Source: Roseococcus pinisoli (GTDB lineage Bacteria > Pseudomonadota > Alphaproteobacteria > Acetobacterales > Acetobacteraceae). From it: a stretch of 64,000 nt of DNA. The stretch's first letter is position 1. The number at the start of each line of letters is the position of its first letter. Positions 1 to 12,111 of the stretch are shown here, piece after piece. Made by a program: the position numbers and the translations under genes. The notes under the pieces are model-generated. The model saw only the letters and a program-made list of their open reading frames with translations. It did not search any database and was not told the origin of the DNA. The stretch spans positions 1 to 64,000 of the forward strand of contig NZ_JAHCDA010000001.1 in NCBI RefSeq assembly GCF_018413645.1. Direction: 5' to 3'.

Positions 1-326
1 CCAGGCCTAAACCCAGCAGCGCCAACCACGCATCCCAATCCAGAAAGATATCCGTCAGTCACCACTCACATGGTATAACCAAACGCGCACATTTCTCTGC
101 ATCAACAGATTTAACTGTGAAACAACATGGCCGGACTTTCGTCCGGCCAGATTACCACTAGGGCAACCCTCTCAGCGAGGCGGGCTTTCTAGCCGATCAA
201 CTCGGCCTCGTCAACCCGTCCGCCTCACCGTGGAGCAGCACCCCGTCGGTGAAGGGGCTTTTATGGGGATGGCCGCCCCCTGTAAACCCCAGTTTCATGC
301 GCTCGTAACATGACACCCATGAGCAG
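1..326. other. left-edge intergenic region, no gene seen
   Basis: I see no convincing coding sequence here; the short open frames lack a ribosome binding site and match no family I know. The only structure is a perfect hairpin at 129-148. The segment lies downstream of clpB, which ends at 327 on the minus strand. Confidence 0.6.
129..148. repeat. perfect 8-bp inverted repeat with TTTC loop
   Basis: GGCCGGAC at 129-136 pairs with GTCCGGCC at 141-148 around a TTTC loop. It has no clear T-run on either side. It could be a terminator for a gene to the left of the window, or a weak terminator for clpB about 180 bases downstream of its stop. Confidence 0.4.
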
Positions 327-2915
<2,589 letters not shown>

Positions 2916-2990
2916 AGGTCGTTCTGTCCCTGCTGGAGGCGACGGGGGGCGATGCATCCCTTTCAGGCAACGCATCGCTCCTCATTGTGG

Positions 2991-3014
2991 TAACGGGGAA
3001 TGCGCGAATTCAAG
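2991..3014 (-). promoter_or_regulatory. possible sigma-32-like promoter of clpB
   Basis: Read on the minus strand, the site gives CTTGAA, then 10 bases, then CCCCGTTA. This resembles the heat-shock promoter halves CTTGAA and CCCCAT. The spacer is about three bases shorter than usual, so the call is weak. Its position about 75-100 bases upstream of the clpB start fits a heat-shock gene. Confidence 0.3.
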
Positions 3015-3031
3015 ATGAGTCGGGAGCTAAC

Positions 3032-3793
3032 ATGCGCGTCGAGCACATCTATCGGTATCCGGTGAAGGGCCTCTCCGCCGAGGCGATGGAGGAGGTCCAG
3101 CTGAAGGAGGGCGAGTGCCTGCCGCACGACCGCCGCTTCGCCCTGGCCCAAGGGGACTCTCCCTTCGACCCCGCCGCGCCGGCCTGGCTGCGCAAGACGA
3201 ATTTCGCCTGCGTGGCCGCCAATGCCCGCCTCGTCCGGCTCACCACGGCCTATGACGCGAAGACCGGCCAGTTGGTGATCCGCCTGCCGGAGGGCGAGCC
3301 GCTGGTCGCCAATATCTCGACGCCCGAGGGCCGCGCGGAGGTCGAGGATCGGCTGACGGCGTTCCTGGGCGAGGAGGCGCGCGGCCGGCTGCGCTTCGTC
3401 GAAGCGCCCGGGCACAACTTCACCGATATTCCGCAGAAATCCGTCTCGATCATCTCGCTCGCGAGCCTGGCCGCGCTCGAGCGGGCGGCGGGGATGCGCC
3501 TGCATCCGTTGCGCTTCCGCGCCAATATATATGTGTCCGGCGGGCCCGAATGGGGCGACTTCGACCTGATGGGCCAGGAGATCCAGCTGGGCCAGGCCCG
3601 GCTCCGGGTCTGGAAGCGCATCGTGCGCTGCCCCGCGACCGAGGTGAATCTGGAGACCGCCGAGCGCGACAGCCATCCGCCCCGGGTGCTCCGCCAGCAT
3701 TTCGGCCATGCCGACCTGGGCGTCCAGGCCGAAGTGCTGGAAGGCGGCCGCGTCTGCCTTGGCGACGCGCTGGAGCGGCTGGCCCCCGCCTGA
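3032..3793 (+). CDS. MOSC domain-containing protein
   Basis: A 253-residue protein with an N-terminal MOSC beta-barrel (IYRYPVKGLSAE at the start) and a C-terminal MOSC domain. The conserved Cys is at about position 200, in RIVRCPATEVN. MOSC proteins are predicted sulfur-carrier or molybdenum-cofactor-binding enzymes; the mARC and YcbX members reduce N-hydroxylated compounds. I start at the ATG at 3032 because the family motif begins there; the frame opens at 2987. It stands alone, divergent from clpB and convergent with the repeat protein. Substrate unknown. Confidence 0.85.
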   Translation: MRVEHIYRYPVKGLSAEAMEEVQLKEGECLPHDRRFALAQGDSPFDPAAPAWLRKTNFACVAANARLVRLTTAYDAKTGQLVIRLPEGEPLVANISTPEGRAEVEDRLTAFLGEEARGRLRFVEAPGHNFTDIPQKSVSIISLASLAALERAAGMRLHPLRFRANIYVSGGPEWGDFDLMGQEIQLGQARLRVWKRIVRCPATEVNLETAERDSHPPRVLRQHFGHADLGVQAEVLEGGRVCLGDALERLAPA

Positions 3794-3823
3794 GGGAATG
3801 CCGCCGCCCCTCCGCTGCGCGGG

Positions 3824-4384
3824 TTAGGTCTTGCCGCCTCGCTGCGGGCCACGCCCCTGCCCGGGCGGGTCATTCGGATCATTGTCGGTCGGGCCCTGAG
3901 GCCGCTGGCTGCCGCGGCCCCGTCCGGGAGGGTCGTTCGGATCATTGTCCGTCGGGCCCTGGGGGCGTTGGCCGCCGCGTCCCTGTCCGGGAGGGTCGTC
4001 CGGGTCGTTGTCCGTCGGCCCCTGAGAACGTTGGCCACCCCGGCCCTGTCCAGGAGGGTCGTTCGGGTCGTTGTCGGTGGCGCCACGCTGGCCACCACGG
4101 CCGCGCCCAGGCGGATCATTGGGATCGGCATCGCTCTGGCCCGTGGAGCCGCCGCGGCCGGGAGGATCGGTGGGATCGGAATCGCCCAGGCCGCCGCCCG
4201 CCCCGCCACGGCCGCGCCCGGGCGGATCATTGGGGTCGTTGTCGCTGACGCCGGGGCGGGAGGGCGCCTGCGGAGGTCCGATCTTGGTTCCCTGCGCAGA
4301 GGCGGCGCCCGTGGTGGCGGCGCCCCCCAGGGCAGCCAGGTTCAGCACCAGCAGCCGGCGGCGAAGCCTCGGATCGAACGTCAT
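3824..4384 (-). CDS. secreted DPNDPPG-repeat protein of unknown function
   Basis: The 186-residue protein starts with a signal peptide (arginine-rich start, hydrophobic core, cleavage likely after ASA near residue 30). From residue 47 it is almost entirely seven tandem units of 16-21 residues, each with the core D-x-D-P-x-D-P-P-G followed by a Gly/Arg/Gln-rich spacer. The Asp/Pro core could bind divalent metal, and the GRGG spacers look disordered; both are inference. There are no Cys residues and no known domain. The repeats are also visible as near-identical DNA, so unit gain and loss is likely. It is monocistronic, with a 293-base upstream gap that probably holds its promoter. Confidence 0.75.
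   Translation of the reverse strand: MTFDPRLRRRLLVLNLAALGGAATTGAASAQGTKIGPPQAPSRPGVSDNDPNDPPGRGRGGAGGGLGDSDPTDPPGRGGSTGQSDADPNDPPGRGRGGQRGATDNDPNDPPGQGRGGQRSQGPTDNDPDDPPGQGRGGQRPQGPTDNDPNDPPGRGRGSQRPQGPTDNDPNDPPGQGRGPQRGGKT
3830..4246 (-). repeat. seven tandem coding repeats (DxDPxDPPG core)
   Basis: The repeat array lies inside the secreted protein at 3824-4384. The last four units are the most alike (TDNDPNDPPGQGRGGQR type); the first three are more diverged or shorter. This gradient suggests expansion at the 3' end of the gene. Confidence 0.85.
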
Positions 4385-4677
4385 CTATCTTCTCCTCATC
4401 GGTGCCGTCGCTGCGAGGGCCGGGCGAGGATCACACCATCGCCGCCGGACCATCCAACGCTTCCTTCACCGCCCTTAGCTTCCGCGCAACAGACCCGTGC
4501 CGTCGGTCAAAAGCCGGCGAACCGGTCCCGGCCGCCTGCTCGCACTTCGGGCATGAGTTCACCTTGGCATGGCAGAACATTCGTTCCCACGCCTATGTTG
4601 AGATACCCCCGGAAAAACGGATCGATACAGCAACGGCATGCCGTAGATCAGCCGGGTATGCTGCGTGGCGAGCGGGC

Positions 4678-5568
4678 CTAGGCGGAAGGGACGACCTGAT
4701 CCTGGCCTGCCAGGAAGCCGTCCAACCCCGCCAGCTCCACCCTCCCCTGCAGGCCGAGGCAGGCCCCCAGGATCAGCCCGCGCGCCAGCAGCCGTTCCGC
4801 GCAGGCCAGGCCGGAGGCCAGCGCTGCCTCCACCACCTCGGGCGGGAGCTCGCCGACCGCGACGGTGACCGGCAGTTCGCCGAGGTCCGTGGCGGGGTCG
4901 AGGCTCTCCGCCGGCCGGCGGATCACGGCGCCGTGCTCGGCATCCACCGCATTGGCGATCATGCTGGCCGCGGCCGCCGCCTCCGGCGCGCGCTCCGCCA
5001 GCACCGTGACGGCATCGGCGATGCCCAACGAGAATCCCCCGCTCCGCCAGCCCGCTGTCGCGAGGCCCCTGACGCCGTCCCGCCCGCGGATCACGGCCAT
5101 GCGCCCTGTCCCTGCCGCGCCCTGCCCCGCTTCCAACCCGACCCGCAGCGTGCCGGAGGCCGGGAGATGCAGGGCCACGTCGCCGCCCTGGCTCACATGC
5201 GCCAGGGTGAGGTCCTCGATGGTGGCGAGGGCCTGCATGACATGCTCGGCACAGGCCCCCGACATTGCCACCATCGGCGTCACGAATTGCGCGCGGTGCG
5301 GCCAGGCGGCCTCGGCCATGCGGCGCGCCACCGGATGGCGGAGATCGGGCTGGCGGCCGAACAGGGGCGCCCGCAACGCCGTCATCTCCAGCGAAAGGGC
5401 GGGAAGCACGCCGTGCAACGCGCGCCAGGCAGCCTCGCGCGCTTCCATGATGGCGCGGCGGGTGCCCTCGAGGCCGATGACGAGATCGATCGGCCCGTCC
5501 TGAAGATGCAGCCGCCCATCCGGCAGCAAGGCGCGCCGGGGAGGCTCCCAGCCAAGGCCGCCACTCAT
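4678..5568 (-). CDS. UPF0280 family protein (ApbE-like fold)
   Basis: A 296-residue protein matching the UPF0280 family. Typical features are LIGLEGTRRAI-type wording near residues 30-40, a central GGDVALHL segment and an SxGFSLGIADAVTVLA segment. The family is structurally related to ApbE flavin transferases, but its activity is not established. I see no signal peptide or transmembrane segment, so it is probably cytoplasmic. It starts at the ATG at 5566-5568. It is transcribed toward the repeat protein gene, 293 bases away, so a shared operon is unlikely. Confidence 0.8.
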   Translation of the reverse strand: MSGGLGWEPPRRALLPDGRLHLQDGPIDLVIGLEGTRRAIMEAREAAWRALHGVLPALSLEMTALRAPLFGRQPDLRHPVARRMAEAAWPHRAQFVTPMVAMSGACAEHVMQALATIEDLTLAHVSQGGDVALHLPASGTLRVGLEAGQGAAGTGRMAVIRGRDGVRGLATAGWRSGGFSLGIADAVTVLAERAPEAAAAASMIANAVDAEHGAVIRRPAESLDPATDLGELPVTVAVGELPPEVVEAALASGLACAERLLARGLILGACLGLQGRVELAGLDGFLAGQDQVVPSA

Positions 5569-5835
5569 GCCGCCGCACCGAATCGGGGCGTGCCGGTTCC
5601 TGCCGCGATGGCGAGCTCATCCACCATGATGGTGATCCCTCCTGTCCGGAAGGGATAACAGAGCAAGCCGCCCAAGGTCACCTATCCTCCTGATCCGGCC
5701 CGGTTCGCGCTCCCCATTCAAGCGCCGGCGACAGGGAGCAGGGAATGCTTGCATGCCCCTCCGGCGCTCGTCATACAGTTGGGCAAGGCCGGGTCAAAAC
5801 CGGCCAACAGGGAACTTCCAAGGGAATCGGGCTGA
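5569..5835. promoter_or_regulatory. divergent promoter region between UPF0280 gene and liv operon
   Basis: A 267-base gap between divergent genes must hold the promoters for both. I see no clear operator or riboswitch structure in it. Confidence 0.4.
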
Positions 5836-6613
5836 GTGAGCGACACCATCCTGGAGACGCGGGGACTGACCAAGGAGTTCTTGGGCTTCCTTGCCGTTCA
5901 GAACGTCAACCTTTCCATTCGCCGGGGCAGCATCCATGGGCTGATCGGGCCCAATGGCGCGGGCAAGACGACCTGCTTCAACCTGCTGACCAAATTCCTC
6001 CAGCCCACCCGCGGCACCATCATCTATGACGGGCGGGACATCACGAACACGAAGCCGGCCGAGGTCGCGCGGCTCGGCCTGGTCCGTTCCTTCCAGATCT
6101 CCGCCGTCTTCCCCCATCTCTCGGTCCTCGAGAATGTGCGCCTCGCGCTGCAGCGCGCGCGGGGGGCCAGCTTCGACTTCTGGCGCTCGGATTCGACGCT
6201 GAAGCAGTACGACGCCCGCGCCCGCGAGCTGCTGGAGGATGTCGGCCTCACCGAATACGCCGCCCTGCAGGCGGGCCAGCTCCCCTACGGCCGCAAGCGC
6301 GCGCTGGAGATCGCGACGACGCTGGCGCTCGAGCCCGTGATGATGCTGCTCGACGAACCGACCGCCGGCATGACCAGCGACGACGTCGACCGCATCGTGA
6401 CGCTCATCAAGCGCGTCTCGGTCGGCCGGACCGTCCTGCTGGTGGAGCACAACCTCAAGGTGGTCGAGGGTCTTTGCGACCGCATCACCGTCCTCGCCCG
6501 CGGCGAGGTCCTGGCCGAGGGCGACTACGCCTCCGTCAGCCGGAACCCGGACGTACAGGCCGCCTATCTCGGCACCGACCCCGCCAGCGTCGGCGTTCCG
6601 GAAAGCGCGCTTA

Positions 6614-6621
<8 letters not shown>
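5836..6621 (+). CDS. livG: branched-chain amino acid type ABC transporter ATP-binding protein LivG
   Basis: A 261-residue ATPase that powers import of amino acids or related compounds through LivH/LivM. Walker A GPNGAGKTT is at residues 38-46, and Walker B VMMLLDEPTAGM is clear. The LSGGQ signature is replaced by LPYGRKRALE, as is normal for LivG. Translation starts at a GTG. It is the first gene of the liv operon and overlaps livF by 8 bases. Confidence 0.93.
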
Positions 6622-7318
<697 letters not shown>

Positions 7319-7353
7319 CCCCCACGGACGCGACAACGGAGCAAACGAAGCCC

Positions 7354-8583
7354 ATGACCCTTCAACGCCGGACCCTTCTTTCCGCCGCCGCGGCAGCCCC
7401 CCTGGCGGGCGCGCTCTCGCACAAGGCGCGCGCCCAGGCGAACACCATCAAGATCGGCGTGCTGACCGACATGTCCGGCCCCTATCGCGACCTCGCGGGC
7501 CCCGGCTCGCTGAAGGCCGTGCAGATGGCGGTGCAGGAAAGCGGCATCGGCCAGCGTGGCGTGACGGTCGAGATCGTCTCGGCCGACCATCAGAACCGCC
7601 CCGACGTGGGCTCCACCATCGCCCGGCAGTGGTTCGACCGCGACGGCGTGGACGTCATCGTCGACGTGCCGACCTCCTCGGTCGCGCTCGCCGTCAACGG
7701 CATCGTGCGCGAGAAGAACAAGGTCTACCTCAATTCCGGCGCGGGCAGCGCGGATCTGACGGGCAGTGCCTGCTCGCCCAACACCATCCACTGGCCCTAC
7801 GACACCTGGATGCTTGCCAATTCCACCGGCGGCGCCATGGTGCGCTCGGGCGGCGACAGCTGGTTCTTCATCACGGCCGACTACGCCTTCGGCCATGCGC
7901 TCGAGCGCGACACGTCGGAATTCGTGCGCGGCGCCGGCGGCCGGGTGCTGGGCTCGGTCCGCACACCCTTCCCGGGCACGACGGACTTCTCCTCCTTCCT
8001 GCTGCAGGCCCAGGCCAGCCGCGCCAAGGTGATCGGCCTCGCCAATGCCGGCGCGGACACCATCAACACCATCAAGCAGGCGGCCGAGTTCGGCATCACC
8101 CGCGGCGGCACCAAGCTCGCGGGGCTGCTGGTCTTCATCAGCGACATCCACTCGCTCGGGCTGCAGACGGCGCAGGGCCTGGTGCTCACCGAGACCTATT
8201 ACTGGGACCTCAACGACAAGACGCGCGGCGTCTCCACGCGCATGGCGCTGCCGGGCGGCGCCAAGCCCACCATGGTCCAGGCCGGCTGCTACTCGGCCGC
8301 GCTGCATTACCTCAAGGCGGTGGCCGATATGGGCGTCGCGGCGGCCAAGGCCAGCGGCACCGAGACCGTCAACAAGATGAAGGCCATGCCGACCGAGGAC
8401 GACGCCTTCGGCACCGGCAGCATCCGCGCCGACGGCCGCAAGATCCACCCGTCCTTCCTGTTCGAGGTGAAGAAGCCCGGCGAGAGCAGCAACCCATGGG
8501 ACTACTACAAGCTCGTCAGCACCACCCCCGCCGACCAGGCCTTCCGGCCGCTCGCGCAGGGTGGCTGCTCGCTCGTGCGTTAA
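7354..8583 (+). CDS. liv-type periplasmic substrate-binding protein, copy 1
   Basis: A 409-residue type I periplasmic binding protein (Peripla_BP_6 family) that captures the ligand for LivHMGF. The N-terminus (QRRTLLSAAAA, then AxA before residue 30) looks like a Tat signal peptide. Mature motifs typical of the family include IKIGVLTDMSGPYRD and SADHQNRPDVG. It is a close paralogue of the next gene, with long stretches identical in both protein and DNA. The ligand cannot be read from sequence; this subgroup is often annotated for branched-chain amino acids but may take aromatic acids or amides. Confidence 0.9.
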   Translation: MTLQRRTLLSAAAAAPLAGALSHKARAQANTIKIGVLTDMSGPYRDLAGPGSLKAVQMAVQESGIGQRGVTVEIVSADHQNRPDVGSTIARQWFDRDGVDVIVDVPTSSVALAVNGIVREKNKVYLNSGAGSADLTGSACSPNTIHWPYDTWMLANSTGGAMVRSGGDSWFFITADYAFGHALERDTSEFVRGAGGRVLGSVRTPFPGTTDFSSFLLQAQASRAKVIGLANAGADTINTIKQAAEFGITRGGTKLAGLLVFISDIHSLGLQTAQGLVLTETYYWDLNDKTRGVSTRMALPGGAKPTMVQAGCYSAALHYLKAVADMGVAAAKASGTETVNKMKAMPTEDDAFGTGSIRADGRKIHPSFLFEVKKPGESSNPWDYYKLVSTTPADQAFRPLAQGGCSLVR

Positions 8584-8607
8584 GCGTCGCTAAGGGCGGA
8601 AGGCGCG

Positions 8608-8633
8608 ATCGGGCCGGGTTCTCCCGGCGCCGA
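8608..8633 (+). terminator. intercistronic hairpin after binding protein 1
   Basis: An 11-bp stem with one bulge and a TTCT loop, ATCGG/CCGAT outside and GCCGGG/CCCGGC inside. It has no T-run. This arrangement after a binding-protein gene usually protects the upstream message or causes partial termination, so the binding protein exceeds the permease. Confidence 0.5.
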
Positions 8634-8722
8634 TGCCTTTCCGTCCGCGGATCGGGAGCCGGACTGCAATCGGGAGCGAGGTGGCGAAGACCGCCCGCCC
8701 CACCAACAGGGAGATTCGACGA

Positions 8723-9961
8723 ATGAGCAGGATTCAACGTCGTGCCGTGCTCGCCGCGGCGGCTGGTGCCGCGACCTTCGGCGCGGCGCCCGCCCGCCGC
8801 GCGCGGGCCCAGGCGAACACCATCAAGATCGGCGTGATGAACGACCAGTCCGGCCCCTACCGCGACATCGGCGGGCCGAACGGCGTCATCCTCGCGCAGA
8901 TCGCCGCGCAGGAATTCGGCAACAACCGCGGCTTCAACGTCGAGGTCGTCTCGGCCGACCACCAGAACCGGCCGGATGTCGGCGCCAATATCGCCCGCCA
9001 ATGGTACGACCAGGGCGTGGACATGATCCTCGACGTGCCGACCTCCTCGGTGGGCCTCGCGGTCAACTCCGTCGCGCGCGAGAAGAACAAGGTCTACATC
9101 AATGTCGGCGCCGCGACGGCCGACCTCACCGGGCCGCAATGCAGCCCGAACACGGCGCATTGGGTCTACGACACCTACATGTTGGCCAAGTCCACCGGCG
9201 GCGCCATGGTGCGTGCGGGCGGCGACAGCTGGTTCTTCATCACGGCCGACTACGCCTTCGGCCATGCGCTGGAGCGCGACACCTCCACCTTCGTGCGGTC
9301 CAATGGCGGCCGCGTGATGGGCAGCGTGCGCTACCCCTTCCCCGCCACCTCAGACTTCTCGGCCTTCCTGGTGCAGGCGCAGGCGAGCCGCGCCAAGGTG
9401 ATCGGCTTCGCCAATGCCGGCGCCGACACCATCAACTGCATCAAGCAGGCGGCGGAATTCGGCATCACGCGACGCGGCACCAAGCTTGCGGCGCTGCTGA
9501 TGTTCATCGCCGACGTCCATGCGCTCGGCCTCGAGAGCGCCCAGGGCCTGGTGATGACCGAGAGCTTCTACTGGGACCTGGACGACCGTACCCGCGCCTT
9601 CAGCCGCCGCGTCCAGCCGCGCCTGAACAACCGCGCCATGCCCAATATGGTGACGGCCGGCAATTACTCGGGGACGCTGCACTACCTCAAGGCGGTGGCC
9701 GATATGGGCGTCGCGGCCTCCAAGGCCTCGGGCATCGAGACGATGAACCGCATGAAGCGCCTGCCGGTCGAGGACGAGGCCTTCGGGCGCGGCACGCTGC
9801 GGGAGGACGGGCGGATGCTCATTCCCTCCTACCTCTTCGAGGTGAAGACCCCGGCGGAATCCCGCGGTCCCTGGGACTATCTCAAGCTGCTGCAGACGAC
9901 GCCCGCGGACGAGGCCTGGCGTCCCCTCTCCGAGGGCAACTGCCCGCTGATCCGCAGCTGA
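8723..9961 (+). CDS. liv-type periplasmic substrate-binding protein, copy 2
   Basis: A 412-residue paralogue of the preceding binding protein. I choose the ATG at 8723 (MSRIQRRAVLAAAAG) because it follows an AGGGAGA ribosome binding site and starts a Tat-type signal peptide; the frame opens 90 bases earlier. It shares with copy 1 the motifs SADHQNRPDVG, VPTSSV and GGDSWFFITADYAFGHALERDTS. A 55-nt tract (9216-9270) is identical to 7847-7901. Two binding proteins serving one permease pair would broaden the ligand range; this is inference. Confidence 0.9.
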   Translation: MSRIQRRAVLAAAAGAATFGAAPARRARAQANTIKIGVMNDQSGPYRDIGGPNGVILAQIAAQEFGNNRGFNVEVVSADHQNRPDVGANIARQWYDQGVDMILDVPTSSVGLAVNSVAREKNKVYINVGAATADLTGPQCSPNTAHWVYDTYMLAKSTGGAMVRAGGDSWFFITADYAFGHALERDTSTFVRSNGGRVMGSVRYPFPATSDFSAFLVQAQASRAKVIGFANAGADTINCIKQAAEFGITRRGTKLAALLMFIADVHALGLESAQGLVMTESFYWDLDDRTRAFSRRVQPRLNNRAMPNMVTAGNYSGTLHYLKAVADMGVAASKASGIETMNRMKRLPVEDEAFGRGTLREDGRMLIPSYLFEVKTPAESRGPWDYLKLLQTTPADEAWRPLSEGNCPLIRS

Positions 9962-10103
9962 TCCGGCCGGCGAACGCGACCTTGGAGCTCCTCGCCGCCC
10001 GACCTTCCGCCGACTCACGACATTTCAGGAGCTCGCACATGAACCTGTCCCGCCCCCCGTCGCCCGCCGCCCGTGGCGGGCCCGATGCGAGGGCGGTGGC
10101 CCT

Positions 10104-10130
10104 CCCGGCCGGAAGTGCTTCCCGGCCGGG
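10104..10130 (+). terminator. intercistronic hairpin between binding protein 2 and livH
   Basis: CCCGGCCGGAAG at 10104-10115 pairs with CTTCCCGGCCGGG at 10118-10130, with one extra C bulged. It has no T-run. Like the hairpin after copy 1, it may cut read-through into the permease genes. Confidence 0.5.
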
Positions 10131-10186
10131 GCAGCGCGGCGACCGCCCCTTCGCCCGAAGCCCCTTCGTCGAAGGATCTACCCGGC

Positions 10187-11071
10187 ATGGATGAGATTTT
10201 CGGCATTCCCGCGCCGTTGCTGTTCGGCCAGCTGCTGCTGGGGCTGATCAACGGCGCCTTCTATGCCTTGCTGTCGCTCGGCCTCGCCGTCATCTTCGGC
10301 ATGCTGAACGTCATCAACTTCGCGCATGGCGCCCAGTTCATGATGGGCGCCTTCGCCGCCTGGATGCTGCTGGAATATGCCGGGCTGAACTACTGGTGGG
10401 CGCTGCTGCTGGCCCCGCTGCTGGTCGGCGCCTTCGGCGTGATTCTCGAACGCACGATGATCGCGCGATTGTACAAGCTCGATCACCTCTACGGCCTGCT
10501 GCTGACCTTCGGCCTCGGCCTGATCATCGAGGGCGTATTCCGCAACCAGTATGGCAGCTCGGGACTGCCCTACCGCATCCCGCCGCAGCTTTCGGGCGCC
10601 TGGGACCTCGGCTTCATGTTCATGCCGGTCTATCGCGGCTGGGTCGTCGCCGTCGCGGCGGTGATGTGCCTGGCCACCTGGCTCGTCATCGAGAAGACCA
10701 AGATCGGCAGCTACCTCCGCGCCTCGACCGAGAATGCGGCGCTGGTGCAGGCCTTCGGCATCAACGTGCCGCGCCTCATGACGCTCACCTACGGCGCGGG
10801 CGTGGCGCTGGCCGCCTTCGCCGGCGTGCTGGCTGCGCCGATCTATTCGGTGAACCCGCAGATGGGATCGAACCTCATCATCATCGTCTTCGCCGTCGTC
10901 GTCATCGGCGGCATGGGATCCATCCTCGGCTCCGTCATCACGGGCTTCGGGCTCGGCATCATCGAAGGGCTCACCAAGGTGTTCTATCCGGAAGCCTCCT
11001 CCACCGTGATCTTCGTGGTCATGGCCATCGTGCTGCTGGCGCGCCCCGCCGGTCTCTTCGGGAGGGCCTGA
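10187..11071 (+). CDS. livH: branched-chain amino acid type ABC transporter permease LivH
   Basis: A 294-residue inner-membrane permease with about eight hydrophobic segments, BPD_transp_2 family. The ATG at 10187 (MDEIFGIPAPLLFGQ) starts the first membrane helix and matches the family. The frame extends upstream through a GC-rich non-membrane stretch that overlaps the hairpin, so I reject that extension. Family motifs include NGAFYALLSLGLAVIFG and NVINFAHG. livM follows after 3 bases. Confidence 0.92.
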   Translation: MDEIFGIPAPLLFGQLLLGLINGAFYALLSLGLAVIFGMLNVINFAHGAQFMMGAFAAWMLLEYAGLNYWWALLLAPLLVGAFGVILERTMIARLYKLDHLYGLLLTFGLGLIIEGVFRNQYGSSGLPYRIPPQLSGAWDLGFMFMPVYRGWVVAVAAVMCLATWLVIEKTKIGSYLRASTENAALVQAFGINVPRLMTLTYGAGVALAAFAGVLAAPIYSVNPQMGSNLIIIVFAVVVIGGMGSILGSVITGFGLGIIEGLTKVFYPEASSTVIFVVMAIVLLARPAGLFGRA

Positions 11072-11074
11072 GCC

Positions 11075-12061
11075 ATGGCGGCCCCCGGCGGCTTCAGCGG
11101 CACCGATTTCCGCAACGAGGAAGCCTATTTCCTCGGCTTCACGCAGGCGCAGGTGATCGCCTTCGTCCTGCTGATCGCCCTGCTCGCGATCGGCCCCTTC
11201 TTCCTCTACCCCGTCTTCCTGATGAAGCTGCTCTGCTTCGCGCTCTTCGCCTGCGCCTTCAACCTGCTGATCGGCTATGTCGGCCTGCTGAGCTTCGGCC
11301 ATGCCGCCTATTTCGGCATGGGCGGCTACATCACCGGCTACACCGCGAAGATGTGGGGCCTGCCGCCGGAACTCTCGATCCTGCTCGGCGGCGCGGTCGG
11401 CGCGGCGCTGGGCCTCGTCATCGGCTGGATCGCGATCCGCCGGCAGGGCATCTACTTCGCCATGATCACCCTGGCCTTCGCGCAGATGGTCTATTTCTTC
11501 TGCGTGCAGGCGCGCTTCACGGGTGGCGAGGACGGCATCCAGTCCATCCCGCGCGGCCACTTCCTCGGCATCGTCGACCTCAGCCGCGACATGAACATGT
11601 ACTGGCTGACGGCGGGGGTGTTCGTCGTGGGCTTCCTGCTCATCCACCGCATCGTCCATTCGCCCTTCGGCATGGTGCTGAAGTCGATCCGCGAGAACGA
11701 GCCGCGCGCCACTTCGCTCGGCTACCGGACGGACGACTACAAGCTGATGGCCTTCGTGCTCTCGGCCGGGCTGGCGGGCGTGGCCGGCGGGCTCAAATCC
11801 CTCGTCTTCGGTATCGCCACGCTCACCGACGTCTTCTGGACCATGTCGGGCGAGGTCGTGCTGATGTCGCTGGTGGGTGGGCTCGGCACCATCTTCGGGC
11901 CCTTCGTCGGCGCCGCCGTCATCATCACCATGCAGAACTACCTGGCGGAGTTCGGCGCCTGGGTGACGGTGATCCAGGGCGTCATCTTCGTGCTCTGCGT
12001 GCTCGCCTTCCGCCGCGGGCTGGTCGGCGAGATCGGCAACTGGCTGCGCGTGCGCCTGTAG
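11075..12061 (+). CDS. livM: branched-chain amino acid type ABC transporter permease LivM
   Basis: A 328-residue second permease of the liv transporter, with hydrophobic helices throughout. Typical LivM motifs are LLIGYVGLLSFGHAAYFGMGGY, AIRRQGIYFAMITLAFAQ and the cytoplasmic EAA-like loop SIRENEPRATSLGY. It is the last gene of the operon and is followed by a strong bidirectional terminator. Confidence 0.92.
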   Translation: MAAPGGFSGTDFRNEEAYFLGFTQAQVIAFVLLIALLAIGPFFLYPVFLMKLLCFALFACAFNLLIGYVGLLSFGHAAYFGMGGYITGYTAKMWGLPPELSILLGGAVGAALGLVIGWIAIRRQGIYFAMITLAFAQMVYFFCVQARFTGGEDGIQSIPRGHFLGIVDLSRDMNMYWLTAGVFVVGFLLIHRIVHSPFGMVLKSIRENEPRATSLGYRTDDYKLMAFVLSAGLAGVAGGLKSLVFGIATLTDVFWTMSGEVVLMSLVGGLGTIFGPFVGAAVIITMQNYLAEFGAWVTVIQGVIFVLCVLAFRRGLVGEIGNWLRVRL

Positions 12062-12076
12062 GGCTGATAGGATGAA

Positions 12077-12104
12077 AAGGGCGTGCGGAGGGCCGCGCGC
12101 CCTT
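12077..12104. terminator. bidirectional terminator of liv operon and cupin gene
   Basis: A 12-bp stem (one G-T wobble) joins AAGGGCGTGCGG at 12077-12088 to CCGCGCGCCCTT at 12093-12104 around an AGGG loop. On the minus strand it is followed by TTTTC, so it suits the cupin gene ending at 12112. On the plus strand it lies just after livM. Confidence 0.7.
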
Positions 12105-12111
12105 CGCGCGC

